Below, piece after piece: positions 43,220 to 55,810 of a stretch of 64,000 nucleotides of DNA. The position numbers were made by a program, and so were the translations under genes. The DNA is from Phyto melanocephala (lineage: Eukaryota; Arthropoda; Insecta; Diptera; Rhinophoridae): assembly GCA_941918925.1 (NCBI GenBank), contig OW799234.1, forward strand, positions 44,608,412 to 44,672,411, given 5' to 3'. Every line of letters starts with the position of its first letter. The stretch's first letter is position 1. A model generated the notes under the pieces. The model had not been told where the DNA came from. It saw only the letters and a list, made by a program, of their open reading frames with translations, and made no database searches.

Positions 43220-44708
43220 ATGTCGAAAAAATCATGCCCTGCGTATCCGGTAAAGGGCTTCATAATCTCCGGAGACCCAACTACTGCAGTGTCGGTATCA
43301 GGCTGCAGTAAGTTGTTGGCTACTGAAACCTCAACTATTGGAGTGGAAGCGCCAGGCTCCACTAGCCGACTAGCTACTAGTGCGCTAAAAACATGCCCGA
43401 TCAAGCCGATAGGCGATCGAAACCCGAGCTTGGTACAGCGTGGATCTTCGAAACCAGGTACCTCTAAGACTCCTAAGGCCCGGATGGGACTTGTTCCTGT
43501 CAAAACACCAGCTTCAGGTGCCGGTGAGGTGGCTAAGACTCAGTCTGCCACTAAACCTGGATCCCTTGTGCCAAACATTGTGCAGAAGGATCATGCGAAG
43601 AATGATTCGATGATCCCTGTAGCACCATCCTCGACCTACACGGCTCCCAAAATAGATTCCCCAAGGCACAGAAAACAATCCAAAGGGCCTTCACTACTAA
43701 GCGTTGCGCTTATAAAATAATAAGTCGGTTTGGTGAAAAACCTACTGACGAGCTCACGGAGCAAGAGAAAAACTCTCTCCGGTGGGCGAAAACCCTCATT
43801 GAAGGGTTAAAAACGGACGGCATCCTCTGCAGCGCCTAAACGGCAACGGTCAGAGGAGGACACTCTTCCAGGAACAAAAGTTCCAAACACATGCCTTCAC
43901 GGCCACAACCAAGATCCTACAAGGAGGTGGCTAAGGACCACCTTATTTGGGCGATCATTGACCGCAACTCCAGCGATGGCACCATTTCCTCCGGCAACTG
44001 GAAATTGGTTGCATTGGCTCGCAATGGGGTGTTCTTGAAAGTTGTTCGGGACAACCCGGGACCACCACCCCAGTGCGAAGATGCTGGCTGGTACCAAGGC
44101 CACATCAAACTCATAGCCTGTACAGACGAGCGTTCAGCGCAGCTGTACAAGACCGCCATAGAGTCCCTCGGGGAAGTATGGTCTGGCGCGAAGCTCGAGG
44201 CAAAACCTCTCGTTGATGTTCCATAAAGGCCGAGATCTATTGCCAAGATTCCCGCGATACCATCCGACCCAAAGGAGATTCTGGAGATTATGCAGGTCAG
44301 TAATCCTCAGCTACCCACGAAGGACTGGAAAATAGCCAAGGTTACTGAAGCTGTATAAGGCCCCAGGAAGGCCACTGTTATTATAAACAGTGACTCCCTG
44401 TCTCCACTTCGAAAGACTCAGGGAAAGATATACTATGGTTTTGGTACTATCTTTCTCCGGGTCTATAAGGGTGACGACAAGGAGAAGCCTCAAGCTCCGG
44501 AGAGTAAGGACTCTTCTAAGGATCTCTCCATGAGCCGTGACGATGAATCTGCTCTTTCATCGGACATTGATGACACCCAATCGGTCTCAGGACTAGTGGG
44601 GGAATTCTTTGATAAGATGGAGGTGGCAGAAGATGTAGACGCCCTTCTAGAATCTGGCGACGGTTCAGAGGACGCCGATGTCACAGTCGTCCACAGCGAT
44701 CAGCTACA
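43220..44708 (+). pseudogene. LOA-like LINE ORF1 (gag-like, DUF4780-type), broken
   Basis: The first piece (43220-43720) is Ser/Thr/Pro-rich and low-complexity. After a frameshift comes RFGEKPTDELTEQEKNSLRWAK. The piece from 43891 (KEVAKDHLIWAIIDRNSSDG, WKLVALARNGVFLKVV, DAGWYQGHIKLIAC) is the DUF4780-type nucleic-acid-binding region of insect LINE ORF1 proteins. It continues past a stop at 44226 (KEILEIMQVSNPQLPTKDWK, IYYGFGTIFLRVYKGDDKEK) and an in-frame TAA near 44356 into an acidic Ser/Asp-rich tail. No CCHC knuckle is evident. At least three lesions; the exact start is uncertain. Confidence 0.72.
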
Positions 44709-45030
44709 TTGAAGGTTACTCAAATTAACCTTCATCACTCAAAAGCGGCGTCAGCTGCCCTACTCCTCCGACTGTCTTCAGGCACGGAGGATCTTATATG
44801 TGTCCAAGAACCATTGTTGTACAAAGACAGGGTTTGCGGAGAGTTCGATCGCGACCGTGATGAGTATCAGACCCATAGCGGAGATCAGAATATTTTTTTT
44901 GGTGTTATACTAAAATCAGTTGTGCTTTCGTTTTTGACTCTTTTTTTAAAGTTAAAACCTAACTTACTTTTTGTATTTAAAAACTCAGATAATAAAAACA
45001 AACAAATTAACAAAAACAGTTATAATTGAA

Positions 45031-46324
45031 ATGAGTGAGCATAATGCTCAATACTCAGAAAATAATAATGTAGAAACAAATAATAATATTGAAAAATCTA
45101 GAAAAAGAAAAAAACAAAATATGGATTTGCCCTTGCCTAAACAATATAAAAACAATTATTATGCAGTGCTAGACACTGACAATGATACACAATGTGACAA
45201 ACAAATATTAAATAAATTTGAGAAACATGTAAAAGAAAACAAAGAAAAAACACAAAAACTGAATTCAGCCATTGCAGCAATGGATGAAGTGCAGCGTGCA
45301 AATAAAAACAATTCAACATCAAATGTTAATAACAGCACAGTGGTTCCAAATGAAAAAAATAAAAACAAAAAAGTTCCTCCTATAAATATTGTTGACATAG
45401 AAACAAAACAATTAATTGAATTTATTAAAAATGGATTAAAAATAAAAGAATTTCAAATAAAGGAATTCAGAAATAAAAAATCATTGTTCATGAACACTTT
45501 GGATGATTTTCTTAGAGTAAAAGCATATTTGGAAGAAACCAAAATCAAATTTTTCACTTTTACACCAAAAGGCATTAAAACTAAAACTTATTTGCTAAAA
45601 GGACTTGAAGCCAATATACCCTCCGAAGAAATTCTCAATGAATTGTGTCAATTTCAAAACGATGATTTACAATTTAAAAAAGTAAGTCAATTTTCAACTA
45701 ATGAAAAAGGATTCAGTTTGCCTATATTTTTGGTGCAAGTAACACCCAACAGTAATAAAAATAAACTGAAACACATAAAAGCTCTCTTCCACCGTTGTAT
45801 TAAATGGGAACAAATAAGACGTCCAGAAATTCCTCAATGCCGTAATTGCCAAGGGTTCTTTCATAGCGCCGCCAACTGCTTTCTTCCAATGAAATGTGTG
45901 AAATGTGATAAAGAGCATGAAAAAGGAAAATGTGGAGTTAATACTGTATCAGCCGATGAAAAGGACAAACTTTATTGCGTTTTATGTAATAAATATGGCC
46001 ATCCAGCCTCCTATAAAGGCTGCGAAAAGTATAAACAGCTTCAACAAAAACTCAAATCTAAGAAACAATCCTTATTAAAAAATCAAATAAATAAATAAAA
46101 CAAGTTCATTTACTAACCCTGAAACAAGCTTTGCAAATGCACTTAGAGAAAATAATAATGTAAATATCCCTACAAATAGTTTTAATGATAACGCTAATAG
46201 TTCATTTTTGTTAGAATTGAAAAATATGATGATAAATTTAAGTAGTCAAATAGCAAACTTGCAAAAACAGTTACATTTACAAACATCTCGTATAGATACG
46301 ATCTTTTCCATGGTAGGTGTATAA
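45031..46324 (+). pseudogene. Jockey-type ORF1 (gag-like, three zinc knuckles), one frameshift
   Basis: I place the start at the ATG of MSEHNAQYSENN (45031); an in-frame ATG at 44971 is possible. The basic N-terminus (SRKRKKQNMDLPLPKQ) is followed by the RRM-like gag region (FYTFTPKGIKTKTYLLKG-like, about 45550-45600; LPIFLVQVTP) and three Cys/His knuckles: CRNCQGFFHSAANC, CVKCDKEHEKGKC, CVLCNKYGHPASYKGC. The frame closes at 46098 but the next frame continues a sensible C-terminus (NPETSFANALREN, SSQIANLQKQLHLQTSRID) to 46324, so one frameshift in an AAATAAATAAA run is likely. The protein packages the LINE RNA. Confidence 0.85.
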
Positions 46325-46326
46325 AT

Positions 46327-49300
46327 ATGGCTAATTCTCAGATAAATACCATACCAAAAAATCTGAAAATTATACATATTAATGTGAATTCTTTAATAAC
46401 TATAAGTCGAAGGTACGACCTTCAACAATTTTTAAATAAACACAATCCAGATGTTTTACTTTTAAACGAAACAAAGCTTAACCCTAGGCATAAATTGCAG
46501 TTTCATAACTACAGAATGATTAGGAAATATAGAAGTGGAGCAGTTAGAGGAGGTGGTACTGCCGTATTGATAAAAAACAATATAAAATATAAAACTTACT
46601 CAAATTATACAACAAATTCTTTTAAATTTTTAGAAACCTGTATTATTAAAATACCAATGGTTGCAAATGAAACAATGTTTAAAATATCGGCATATTACCC
46701 ATCAGGAAATAATGACTCTCTTTTTAAAACTGAAATTAATAAACTTTTTGAAACCTTGGATTTGCAAAATGCAAATAATTTTTACATACTAGCTGGTGAT
46801 TTAAATAGTAAACACGCAGATTGGGGTAACCCTATTCATAATTCCAAAGGAAACAAACTTAAAGAGTGGTTGACTGATAAGGAAATATTCTTTAGATGTA
46901 AAATGTATGCATCTAGCTCACCTTCTTACCCCCGTTCTGGGTCGTTCTTAGATATCTGCGTCGCGGACTGTAGATTATATATACAAACGGAAAACAGTAC
47001 GACAAACTGTCTAAAAACTTTGGACTATGACAGCGACCAATTCAAATTTGTGCTTTAAAGAATTATGAACAAGAACAGTTTTTATTTATGCAGGATATAC
47101 AAATACCTAAATACAATTTTAAAGCAACGAATTGGCGGAAATTTAAGAATAAAATAATTCACAAATTGGAAGGTAATTCACATATACCAAATGACAAAAA
47201 TCTTTCAAATTCTGAAATTGATTTACATTTGATAAGACTAAATAGCAAAATAATTGAAACTATAGAAGAAATAACACCTAAGTTTAAAAGTATTAATTCT
47301 TTTTCTAAAATTAATAACACAATTATTCAAAAATTACATTCTGAAAAAAGTAAGATCCTAACCGTGATAAAGAAACATCATAGGCTAGAACATACTTTGA
47401 CAGCTTCTTCATTAAATATTTTTAAAGCTAAATTAAAATTAATAAAAAAATTGATCAAGGAAAATTTTATGATAATTTACAATAAACATATTCAGAAAAA
47501 ATTAACTAATATGAATATGTTTGGTGAAATTAAAAAGAATTTTAAAAAATTTAGACCTTTACATCTGCAAAACATAACAATTTCAGAAAATGAAGAATAC
47601 TTGTTAAACAGAGTAAATATTGATCCAAGAAGTTTAGAAAGAGATAGCTCGAATAATTATGTCGTACAGGAGGAAGAACAAATGTTAGATACTATTGGTG
47701 CGTTTTTAGAATCTGTTCACTCGTATAAACCAATCAATTTCGTCAATGATTTACAAGTAAAAGTAAATGATTATTTTAATAATTTCTTGGAAATGAAAAC
47801 AGACTATGAGAATAGTCAAAGAACAGTGTTAAGCTTTTGCAATCAAAAGTTATCCAACAACTTGGACGAAACACAGGCTGGAAAATACTTTATTACGAGG
47901 GATAAAATTCTATATATTTTTTCAAATTTAAGAAGTAAATTATCTTTTGGTATAGATAATATACCTAATATAATATTAAAAAACTTGCCAGAAATTATAA
48001 TTTTTGAATATTGTAATCTTTTTAATAACATGCTCAATAATTCATACTTTCCCAAACAATGGAAAATGGCAAAAGTTGTCCTCTTACCCAAAAAAGATAA
48101 AGATTTGAGTAATCCAAAAAATCTTCGGGCTATAAGTGTACTTCCTAATATCAGTAAAGTTTTTGAAATGTGTATTAATAACAATATTATACAATTTTGT
48201 AATAACAAACATTTAATTAATGAAAAACAGTTTGGATTTAAGCACAAACATTCGACTATGGATGCAATTAATTTACTTACTTCTAATATACAGTGGAATT
48301 GGAATAAAAATTTATGCACAGGTGCATGTTTAATTGATATGGAAAAAGCTTTTGATAGCATCTGGATTCCAGGTCTAATTTATAAATTAATTAAATACGA
48401 ATTTCCGTTTGACCAAGTTATTCTTATTTATAATATGATTAGCGACAAAACCTTTTCGCTATTTCATCAGAACCACAAAAGCAAAAATACGTTCAATATA
48501 GTCAATGGATTGCAACAGGGAACTGTCAACTCCCCCATTCTTTTCAATTTATTTTTATTGGATTTACTCAGTAAAATGGAAAACATTATATCTTTTGCTG
48601 ATGATATAATAATATATAATATATCATAGAAAAAATTAATCAAAATCTCCAAAAATCGTTTGATATCGTTGAAAATTTCTCTTTAGATTGGAATATGAAA
48701 ATAAATGCACAAAAATGTGAAACTATTTTATTTAGACCTCCAGTAGATAAATGTAATAGTAATATAAAGAGAAAATGGAAAACTTTTGAAATAAAATCCA
48801 GATTTTATAACACTACTATACCAAATAAACACGTTGTCAAATACTTAGGTATCCATTTAGATAAATTTTTATATTTTAACAACCATATTAATGAAATTAT
48901 TCTAAAAGCGCGAAATGCCTTTTTTATGTATAAATCATTATTTTATTCAAAATATTTAAATACACAAGTAAAAATTATCATGTATCAATCACTCATTAGA
49001 CCAATTATCACATACGCATGCCCAATATGGTTCAATATTTCACCTTCTTATATGGAAAAGATACGAGTCTTCGAAAGAAAATGTTTGCGGGCGTGTACTT
49101 CATTATTTAGATCGCCACAGACCAATTATATTAAATATATTTCAAACAAAAAATTGTATAAAATTTCTAATGTAGTTAGAATAGATAACTTTATTATAAA
49201 CCTAATACGAAATAATATTTTAAGATGTACATTATGTAAGGAAAACAATTTAATAATGGCTCCGTACTATTCAAATGAAGAATACATATGTAATACCTTG

Positions 49301-49486
49301 CAAAAGGGTTTTGTACCACCAGAGGCCTTTTTATACCTCGATAAAATAAAAATTATACAAAACGAAAATAGCATCACAGTCTTTTATCATAATTACAGAC
49401 GGGCCACTAATAAAGCAATAAATTGCAACGCAGCATCAAATTATGATCTCAGATACGAAATGAGTGTAGACAGCAAAAAAAAATAG
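46327..49486 (+). pseudogene. Jockey-type ORF2 (endonuclease and reverse transcriptase), two frameshifts
   Basis: It starts ATG at 46327, 2 bp after ORF1 ends. The APE-like endonuclease shows IHINVNSLI, LLLNETKL, GGGTAVLI, LAGDLNSKHADWG and SFLDICVAD. A frameshift near 47050 precedes NYEQEQFLFM...NWRKFKNKI. RT motifs: NIPNIILKNLP, KMAKVVLLPKKDKD, EKQFGFKHKHST, IDMEKAFDSIW, GLQQGTVNSPILFNLF and FADDIIIYN (FADD catalytic box, near 48595). A second frameshift in a TATAATATAT run (about 48620) leads to WNMKINAQKCETILF, VKYLGIHLDKFLYF and RPIITYACPIWF, ending at 49486. No RNase H. Both shifts lie in simple A/T repeats and deserve a sequencing check. Confidence 0.88.
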
Positions 49487-52400
49487 TCTTTTACAAAGAT
49501 CTAAAACCAAAAAATTTTGGTGGCTATTTGAATAATTATGTTTATAATATACCTCTTTTTTTAACCTGCAGACCTCTTTTTTTAACCTTTTCTCATATAA
49601 AAGTAATGTTTTTTAAAAAATAATTTTCATTACAAAATATTTTACCATATTCTTCATTTGAAGTATGCAAACATTTATATATATTTTTTTAAATAAAAAG
49701 TTATTATATTAATAATACTCGAGATCCCGTTTTTGGGACAATGTATATATTGTAAATTATATTGTTAACTATTGTTTATTATAGTTTAAGCTTGTTAAAT
49801 TATTGTAAATAAATAAACATTGAAAAAAAAAAAAAAAAGACAGGGTTTGCGGACTAAACAAGGATGGCTACTACATCCTGTATGCAGCCGGACCAGGTAG
49901 GACCAGATGTTGCATTATGGCCAAAAACAATCTTAAAGCTTTTGTTCTATCCGACTTCAGTGATAAGGACACCTGTACTATAGCCATCGAGAACAAGAGG
50001 CGAATAGTCTGGCTAATGTGCTGTTATATGGCGCACGATCATGGCAAGGCGATGTCTTGCGCGAACAAAAGGAACATCCCTCTCATAATCTGCGCGGATG
50101 CCAACGCGCACCATACCGTCTGGGGTAGCTCGGATACCAACCAAAGGGGTGAGTCACTCCTCGAATTTATAATTGAAAATAAACTAACAGTAGTTAATAG
50201 GGGTAATGAACCCATCTTTGTAGTTACTAACAGAAGGGAGGTTTTGGATGTTACTCTTATTAGTGATAGGTATGTGAATTTGATGGGAAATTGGAGGGTG
50301 TCGAAGGACTGCTCTTTTTCCGATCACCTATATATTGTTTTCGATTTGCTTATCGAAGTGGATTCTGAGAGTCATTTCTTAAATAGGAGAAGGACAAACT
50401 GGTCTGTTTATGCTGAGGTGTGGAATAGAAAGCTCTCTTCATGTCCAGACTCCATTGACGATAAGTCCACTCTGGACTCCGTAACTGAGTTCTTGAGTGA
50501 TGTAATGGCTGAGGCAACCGATAACTCCTGTAGGAAAACTACTAGGAAAGGTAAGGCCAAGCCCACTTGGTGGAATGCCGAAATTGCGGAAAGGCGCAAA
50601 GAATGCAGGAAACTATTCAATGAGGCTAAAAGGAGTGGATATTGGGCCACATATAAATCCTCCCTAAATGGGTTTAAAAACCTTATCAGAAGAGCCAAGA
50701 GGCAATCCTGGAGAAAATTCTGCAGTGAGGTGGAAAATTCTTCGGAGACAACTCGGCTACGAAAGATTCTATCATCGAATCCGACAATACCATCATACAT
50801 ACAGAGGGCGGATGGTTCGTGGACCACCAGCAGCAAGGAAACGCTGGAGGTTCTCATGGAGACACATTTCCCAGGCTGTCTAGAGCAGGACTCTCCTCCT
50901 GCTGTTGACCACACGGATGCATATGACATATCGAATCTACCGATCACTGAGCATCGCATAAGATGGGCAGTTGGAAGTTTCCATCCCTTCAAGTCTCCAG
51001 GTCCTGATGGCGTAATTCCAGCGGATCTACAGGAGAACATCGATATTTTAATGCCATGGCTTCTGGTGATATTCAAGGCATGCTTGCATTTATCCCATGT
51101 CCCATCAAGGTGGACATCCTATAAGATTATTTTCATACCCAAGGGAAGTAAGGCCTCGCATACAAGGGCCGGAGATTTCAGGCCAATAAGTCTCTCCTTC
51201 TTCCTGCTTAAGACTCTGGAGAGGATTATTGATGTTTATATCAGATCGTCTCTAGGACCCGAAGCTCTGTCGGGGGCACAGCATGCCTATACGAAGGGCA
51301 AATCTACGAAAACGGAGCTACACGCGCTGGTTGGCCATATTGAAAAATCTCTGAACTACAGGGACTACACCTTGGTCGCCTCCTTGATATTGAGGGCGCC
51401 TTCAACAATGTCAAACCGGATTCGGTTCTGAACGCCTTGAGACAACTGGACATAGATCCTGCGGTCACCGGTTTTGTGGGAAAACTACTGAAATATAGGC
51501 GCATAGAATCAACTTTGGGTGCCTCTAACATCTCCAAGGTGGCTGTAAATGGCACACCGCAAGGTGGCGTACTTTCTCCACTACTATGGAACATCAACAT
51601 TAATATCCTGCTTAGGGCCATGGAGAATACATCCTGCATGACTGTTGCTTATGCGGATGATGTGGCTATAGCAGCTACGGGCAAAGATCCTGGACTGCTC
51701 TCGGAGCTCTTGGAATCTGCGCTAACGTTAATACTTAGATGGTGCCAGGGATGTGGGCTGGGAGTCAATCCTGCAAAAACGGAACTGGTACTGTTCACAA
51801 GGAGGTACAAAATACCGACCTTTGCTACGCCTAGGATAGACGGAGTGGCACTAGCGCTAACCGATAATGCCAAATATTTGGGTCTCGTATTGGACAGCAA
51901 ACTAAACTGGAACCTGAATACAAAATCCAGGACCACTAAGGCGGCAACTGTATTATACTGCTGCAAGAGGGCAATTGGCCTTAATTGGGGTATTAACCCC
52001 AGAAACTTATACTGGCTATACGATTCTGTCGTCAGACCAATTCTTTATTACGAAGCGGCAGTCTGGTGGGTGGCGCTGGAGAAGAGAATCCACCAGGACA
52101 GTTTCGGACGTATTATGAGAATGGCTGCGATTATGATAACAGGTGCTCTTAGGACTACACCATCTAAGGCACTGTTCACTATTTTAAACTGGTTACCACC
52201 AGACATAATGGCTAGGCAGATGGCTGCGGACACCGCACTGAGGCTGAATGCCACAAGGGCATGGAAGTATGTGAATTATGGACATGCAAGAATTTTGGGT
52301 ATGATCAATATTGCTTTTCCTATTGATTACAAGGTACCTGAACCAGCATTCGATCCGGGTTTCGTGACGAATATACCGGATAGATCTGAATACGACAACG

Positions 52401-54355
52401 GCCTCCGACCTCCGGAGAATGCCATCCAGATATTTACTGACGGATCGAAATCACATGCTGGAGCTGGATGTGGTTTCTTTTCGATCCAGTTGGGTTTGGA
52501 ATTGTCCCTTAGGCTACCGGATTACTGTAGCGCGATACAGGCCGAACTAATGGCTATTAGGACAGCCGCGGAACAGATTCAGTATAATGAAATATCTGGC
52601 AGGGATATTTATATATTTACTGACAGCAAGGCGGCTATTAGGTCCCTTGAGAGTGTGTACAGCACATCGAAAATTGCCTAGGAATGCCGGGTGTCTCTTG
52701 AGGAGATAGCAAGACATTCGACGGTTACCCTTGTGTGGGTTCCAGGACATGGGGATATTGATGGTAATAATAGAGCTGATGCACTTGCAAAAGCCGGTAC
52801 CACCTTAGATTCGGTTGAATCCAGTTATGCTTTGGGTATTCCCTTATCGAAGGGTAAGCAGCTAATCTCGCATCAATTCTATTTGGATGCCAAGAAAAGA
52901 TGGGTGGGAGAACCCACTTGTTTGGAAACCAGAAAGATCTGGCCTGACATGGATGTGCATAGGACGCAATATGCAGTGAATATGCCCCGAATCCACCTTA
53001 AGAACCTCATAGCGGTCATTACCGGACACTAGCCTATAGGTACACATGCGAAAAGGCTGAATATCCCTTACAACGACTTCTGCAGAAGTTGCGATAACGA
53101 AGAAGAGGAGACGACTGAACATCTTCTCTGCAATTGTCCTGCATTCGGGGACCTGAGACGTCAGATTCTGGGTCAACGAATACTTGTAAGCAAAACTTGT
53201 CTTTCCGCAGTTGAACTGGGAAAGATTCATACCTTCGTAAACAGGACAGGATGGCTGAGGAACGACGGCCAGAGGACATAGACAAACGGGCGATGGTGCC
53301 TACGGTATCACAACGGGACCCTCGGAGGACCCAAGTGAGCTATGCCTTCGGGCGGCTGCCGGATCTAACCTAACCTAAGGTGTTTCAATATAGCCCTTTA
53401 TTATTCCAAAATCTTTGTTTATAGAGAAATTATATGAATTTTAGGTACAACGATATATGGGCGTGGCACCTTAATTTTCTGGCACAGTAATGAAATTGCC
53501 TAGGAGGATATACGTAGCAATTTGATCATCATACCTCTAATTTTGGCGGTTTTATGAGCTTTTAAATTTCATTAACGGTAGATAAAGTGAAAAGTGGGCG
53601 TTATAGTAGGCGTGTCAAAGTTGTTTTTGCTAATGAGTACAACCTAGATGTTTCAATATAGTCCTTTATTATTCCAAAATCTATATTTATAGAAAAATTA
53701 TATGAATTTTGGGTAAATCGTTATATGGGAGGTGGGCGTAAAAGTGAGCGTGGCACATTGATTTTCCGTTACAAAAAAGCGCTCCACCAAAAAGAAAAGT
53801 GTGCAAAATTTCAGAGTCGTACGTCTAATTTTGTTGCCTTTACGACGTTTTTGTTTTTAATTATACCGAAAAATACACTGTGCGGTATAAATTTTCGTAC
53901 ATTTTGATCGATAACTCCTCTCCTAATGCATAGATTTAGATAATTTTCGGTGAGAAATATTGTTTTTACTCAGGAAATATATATTCGAAGTTTCATGAGT
54001 CTACGTTAATGCGTCCATTTTATTCGATGTGCCTAGGACACGGTTTTTTCGACCTACTCTTGCTTTTCGAGCTATAACTCTCTTCCTAATATTCCGATTT
54101 AGCCCATACCAATACCAAACAAACCTTGTCTATAAGAAAGATTCTGGCAAAATTTTAGCCCCCTAGCTTTTTCGGTGCGACCTCTATCGTGCTTTCAACA
54201 GACGGACAGACGGGCGGACATAGCTAGATCGTCATCAAATCAAACCCTGATTCAGAATATATATACTTTATGGGGTCTAAAATGGATATTTCGATGTGTT
54301 ACAAACGGAATGACAAAATGAATATACCCCCACCATTTTTTTGCTGGCGGGTATA

Positions 54356-55810
54356 AAAAGTACCTGTTTGGTCGCCCATAACATTTTTAGTCTCACCTCG
54401 TATCAATAGTCACTATTTTCAAAATTCTAGCTTCGCAACCGTTAAAAATACAAACAGTACCATAAAAATTCCAAAAAGTACCTTTTTGGTCGCCCATAAC
54501 ATTTTTAGTCTCACCTGGAATCAATAGTCCTTGATTGTAAAATACTATCTTCATAAACGTAGAAAATACAAAAAGTACCATACAAATTCAAAAAAGTACC
54601 TTCTTGGTCACCTATAACATTTTTAGTCTCACCTGGAATCAATAGTCCTTGATTGTAAAATACTATCTTCATAAACGTTGAAAATACAAAAAGTCCCATA
54701 AAGATTAACAAGTAACAGTGCTATATTCGGCCGTGCCGAATCTTATATACCCTTCACAACGTGTAGTCATGCAATAACAATTGTTTGTATCACCATTCAT
54801 CCCATATAAAATACGTGGATACGTACACGTTAGAATAAATGTGGCATCGAATCCCAGCTGAGCCAAAAAAATTTTATTTTATTTTATTTAATATATTATT
54901 TATATTTTATTATTTTTTTTATATTTTTTTTAAATTTTTTTAAAAAATTTTTCTAGAAAAATTTTTAAAAAATTTTTTTAAATTTTTTTTTAAATTTTTT
55001 TAAAATTTTTTTTTGTGTAGTTTTTTTAATTTTTTTTTTTCTTATTTTTAATATTTTTTTTTTTTTGTAATTTTTTTTGTTTGGTATGTTTTTTACATGT
55101 ATGTATGTACGTATGTTGTTGTTGTAATTGTGAAAAAAACGAGGTGGTCGTGGTTTTTTGCTCATATCTTAGAAAGTTATGGGGCGATTGTGCTGAATTT
55201 CAATAGCGATTCATTCCTGGATATTTCCAAGAGATTGATACCATATACAGATCTGAGGCAGATATAGTTGCTTCTAAAAGTTGATTTCAACCAACACACG
55301 GACAGACGGGCAGACGGATAGACGGACAGACGGTCAGGGCTTAATCGACTCCTCTATTCATAAGCTTTCAGAAAATATATACTTTATGGGGTCGGAAATG
55401 AAAATTGTAGAAATTACAAACGGAATGACAAAGCTATATATACCCTTGAGCACCACAGGTGAAGGGTATAAAAAAAGTACCTTCTTGGTCGCCCATAACA
55501 TTTTCAGTCTCACATTGTATCAATAGTCACTAATTTCGAAATTCTAGCTTTGCAACCGTTAAAAATACAAAAAGTACCATAAAAATTTAAAAAAGTACCT
55601 TTTTGGTTTCCCAGAACATTTTCAGTCTAACCTTGTAGCAGTAGTCCCTAATTTAAAAATTCTAGCTTCGGAAACGTTAAAAATACAAAAAGTACCATAA
55701 AGATTCAAAAAAGTATCTTTTTGGTCGCCCATAAAATTTTTAGTCTCATCTGGAATCAATAGTCCTTTATTTTACAATATTACCTTTATAAACGTAGAAA
55801 TGCGAAAAAG
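54356..55810 (+). repeat. Tandem array of ~115-120-bp units, split by A9
   Basis: The unit contains AAAGTACCTTTTTGGTCGCC, CATAACATTTTTAGTCTCAC, a CAATAGTCC segment and AAAATACAAAAAGTACCATA. About three units lie at 54356-54706 and about three at 55471-55810. One diverged unit is visible left of B2 at about 41640-41777. The array belongs to the old ACCCGC/TATATAGAT repeat. It is non-coding. Confidence 0.75.
54707..55470 (-). mobile_element. Family A repeat, copy A9, inside the tandem array
   Basis: It starts AACAAGTAACAGTGCTATAT with the hairpin and ends ACAGGTGAAGGGTATA. It carries an expanded GACA/GACG block (about 55298-55337) and GTATGT runs near 55097-55115. It lies at the A-rich spot of the array unit just before AAAGTACC, the same spot taken by B2. 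Confidence 0.75.

Larger units (their letters stand above)
44841..49835 (+). mobile_element. Jockey-clade LINE (copy 3), near full length with poly(A)
   Basis: AAAGACAGGGTTTGCGGA is present before (44823-44840) and after (49836-49853), a target duplication of up to 18 bp, and the right side ends in a run of A after AATAAATAAACATTG. Length is about 5.0 kb with ORF1, ORF2 and no RNase H, the Jockey-clade arrangement. It is much richer in A+T than its LOA-like host, making the boundary obvious. It is the innermost and so the youngest of the nested stack. Three frameshifts (one in ORF1, two in ORF2) disable it unless they are sequencing errors in A/T runs. Confidence 0.88.
44709..53281 (+). pseudogene. 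LOA-like LINE ORF2 (endonuclease-RT-RNase H), interrupted
   Basis: It begins MKVTQINLHHSKAASAALL (endonuclease start), is interrupted at 44841-49853 by a Jockey element plus target duplication, and resumes in frame at CTAAACAAGG (49854). Endonuclease motifs include CADANAHHTVWG and SDHLYIVFDL. RT motifs are FKSPGPDGVIPADLQ, DFRPISL, DIEGAFNNV (reached through a frameshift near 51385), GTPQGGVLSPLLW and the catalytic AYADDVAIA (about 51648). RNase H follows: IFTDGSKSHAGAGCG, AIQAELMAI, IFTDSKAAIRSL, VWVPGHGDIDGNNRAD. A tail finger CRSCDNEEEETTEHLLCNCPAF ends near 53140; natural stop at 53279. Two TAG stops (52679, 53030) stand where the family likely has Trp. Confidence 0.85.
42904..53374 (+). 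mobile_element. LOA/I-like LINE with RNase H, nearly full length, split by another LINE
   Basis: CTAAGGTGTTTCAAT is duplicated at 42889-42903 and 53375-53389, so the ends are precise. The element starts with a putative HDV-like ribozyme, then ORF1 (DUF4780-like), ORF2 (endonuclease, RT, RNase H, zinc-finger tail) and a 3' end in CTAACCTAA repeats. Without the nested Jockey element (44841-49835) it is about 5.5 kb, a full-length size. Base composition is far richer in G+C than the surroundings. Several stops and frameshifts make it inactive. RNase H after the RT places it with I/LOA-type rather than Jockey elements; LOA (Baggins/Bilbo-like) is my preference. Confidence 0.85.
41778..54355 (+). 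mobile_element. Family B repeat, copy B2, split by a LINE
   Basis: It starts AACAAGTAAGAGCACTATAT with the hairpin and TATACCCACCACC, and ends GCTGGCGGGTATA. It is interrupted at 42904-53374 by a LOA-like LINE. It carries the internally deleted DD41D element (41923-42495) and 288-bp-type units. Confidence 0.78.

Noticed and set aside
47843..48361. 172-codon minus-strand frame
   Set aside because: Antisense shadow of the Jockey RT domain.
50408..51076. 222-codon minus-strand frame
   Set aside because: It is the antisense shadow of the LOA-like reverse transcriptase region, made long by its GC-rich codon use.
53355..53378. CTAACCTAACCTAA as a telomere-type repeat
   Set aside because: It is the 3' end of the LOA-like LINE and is only a few units long; higher flies do not use this telomere repeat.
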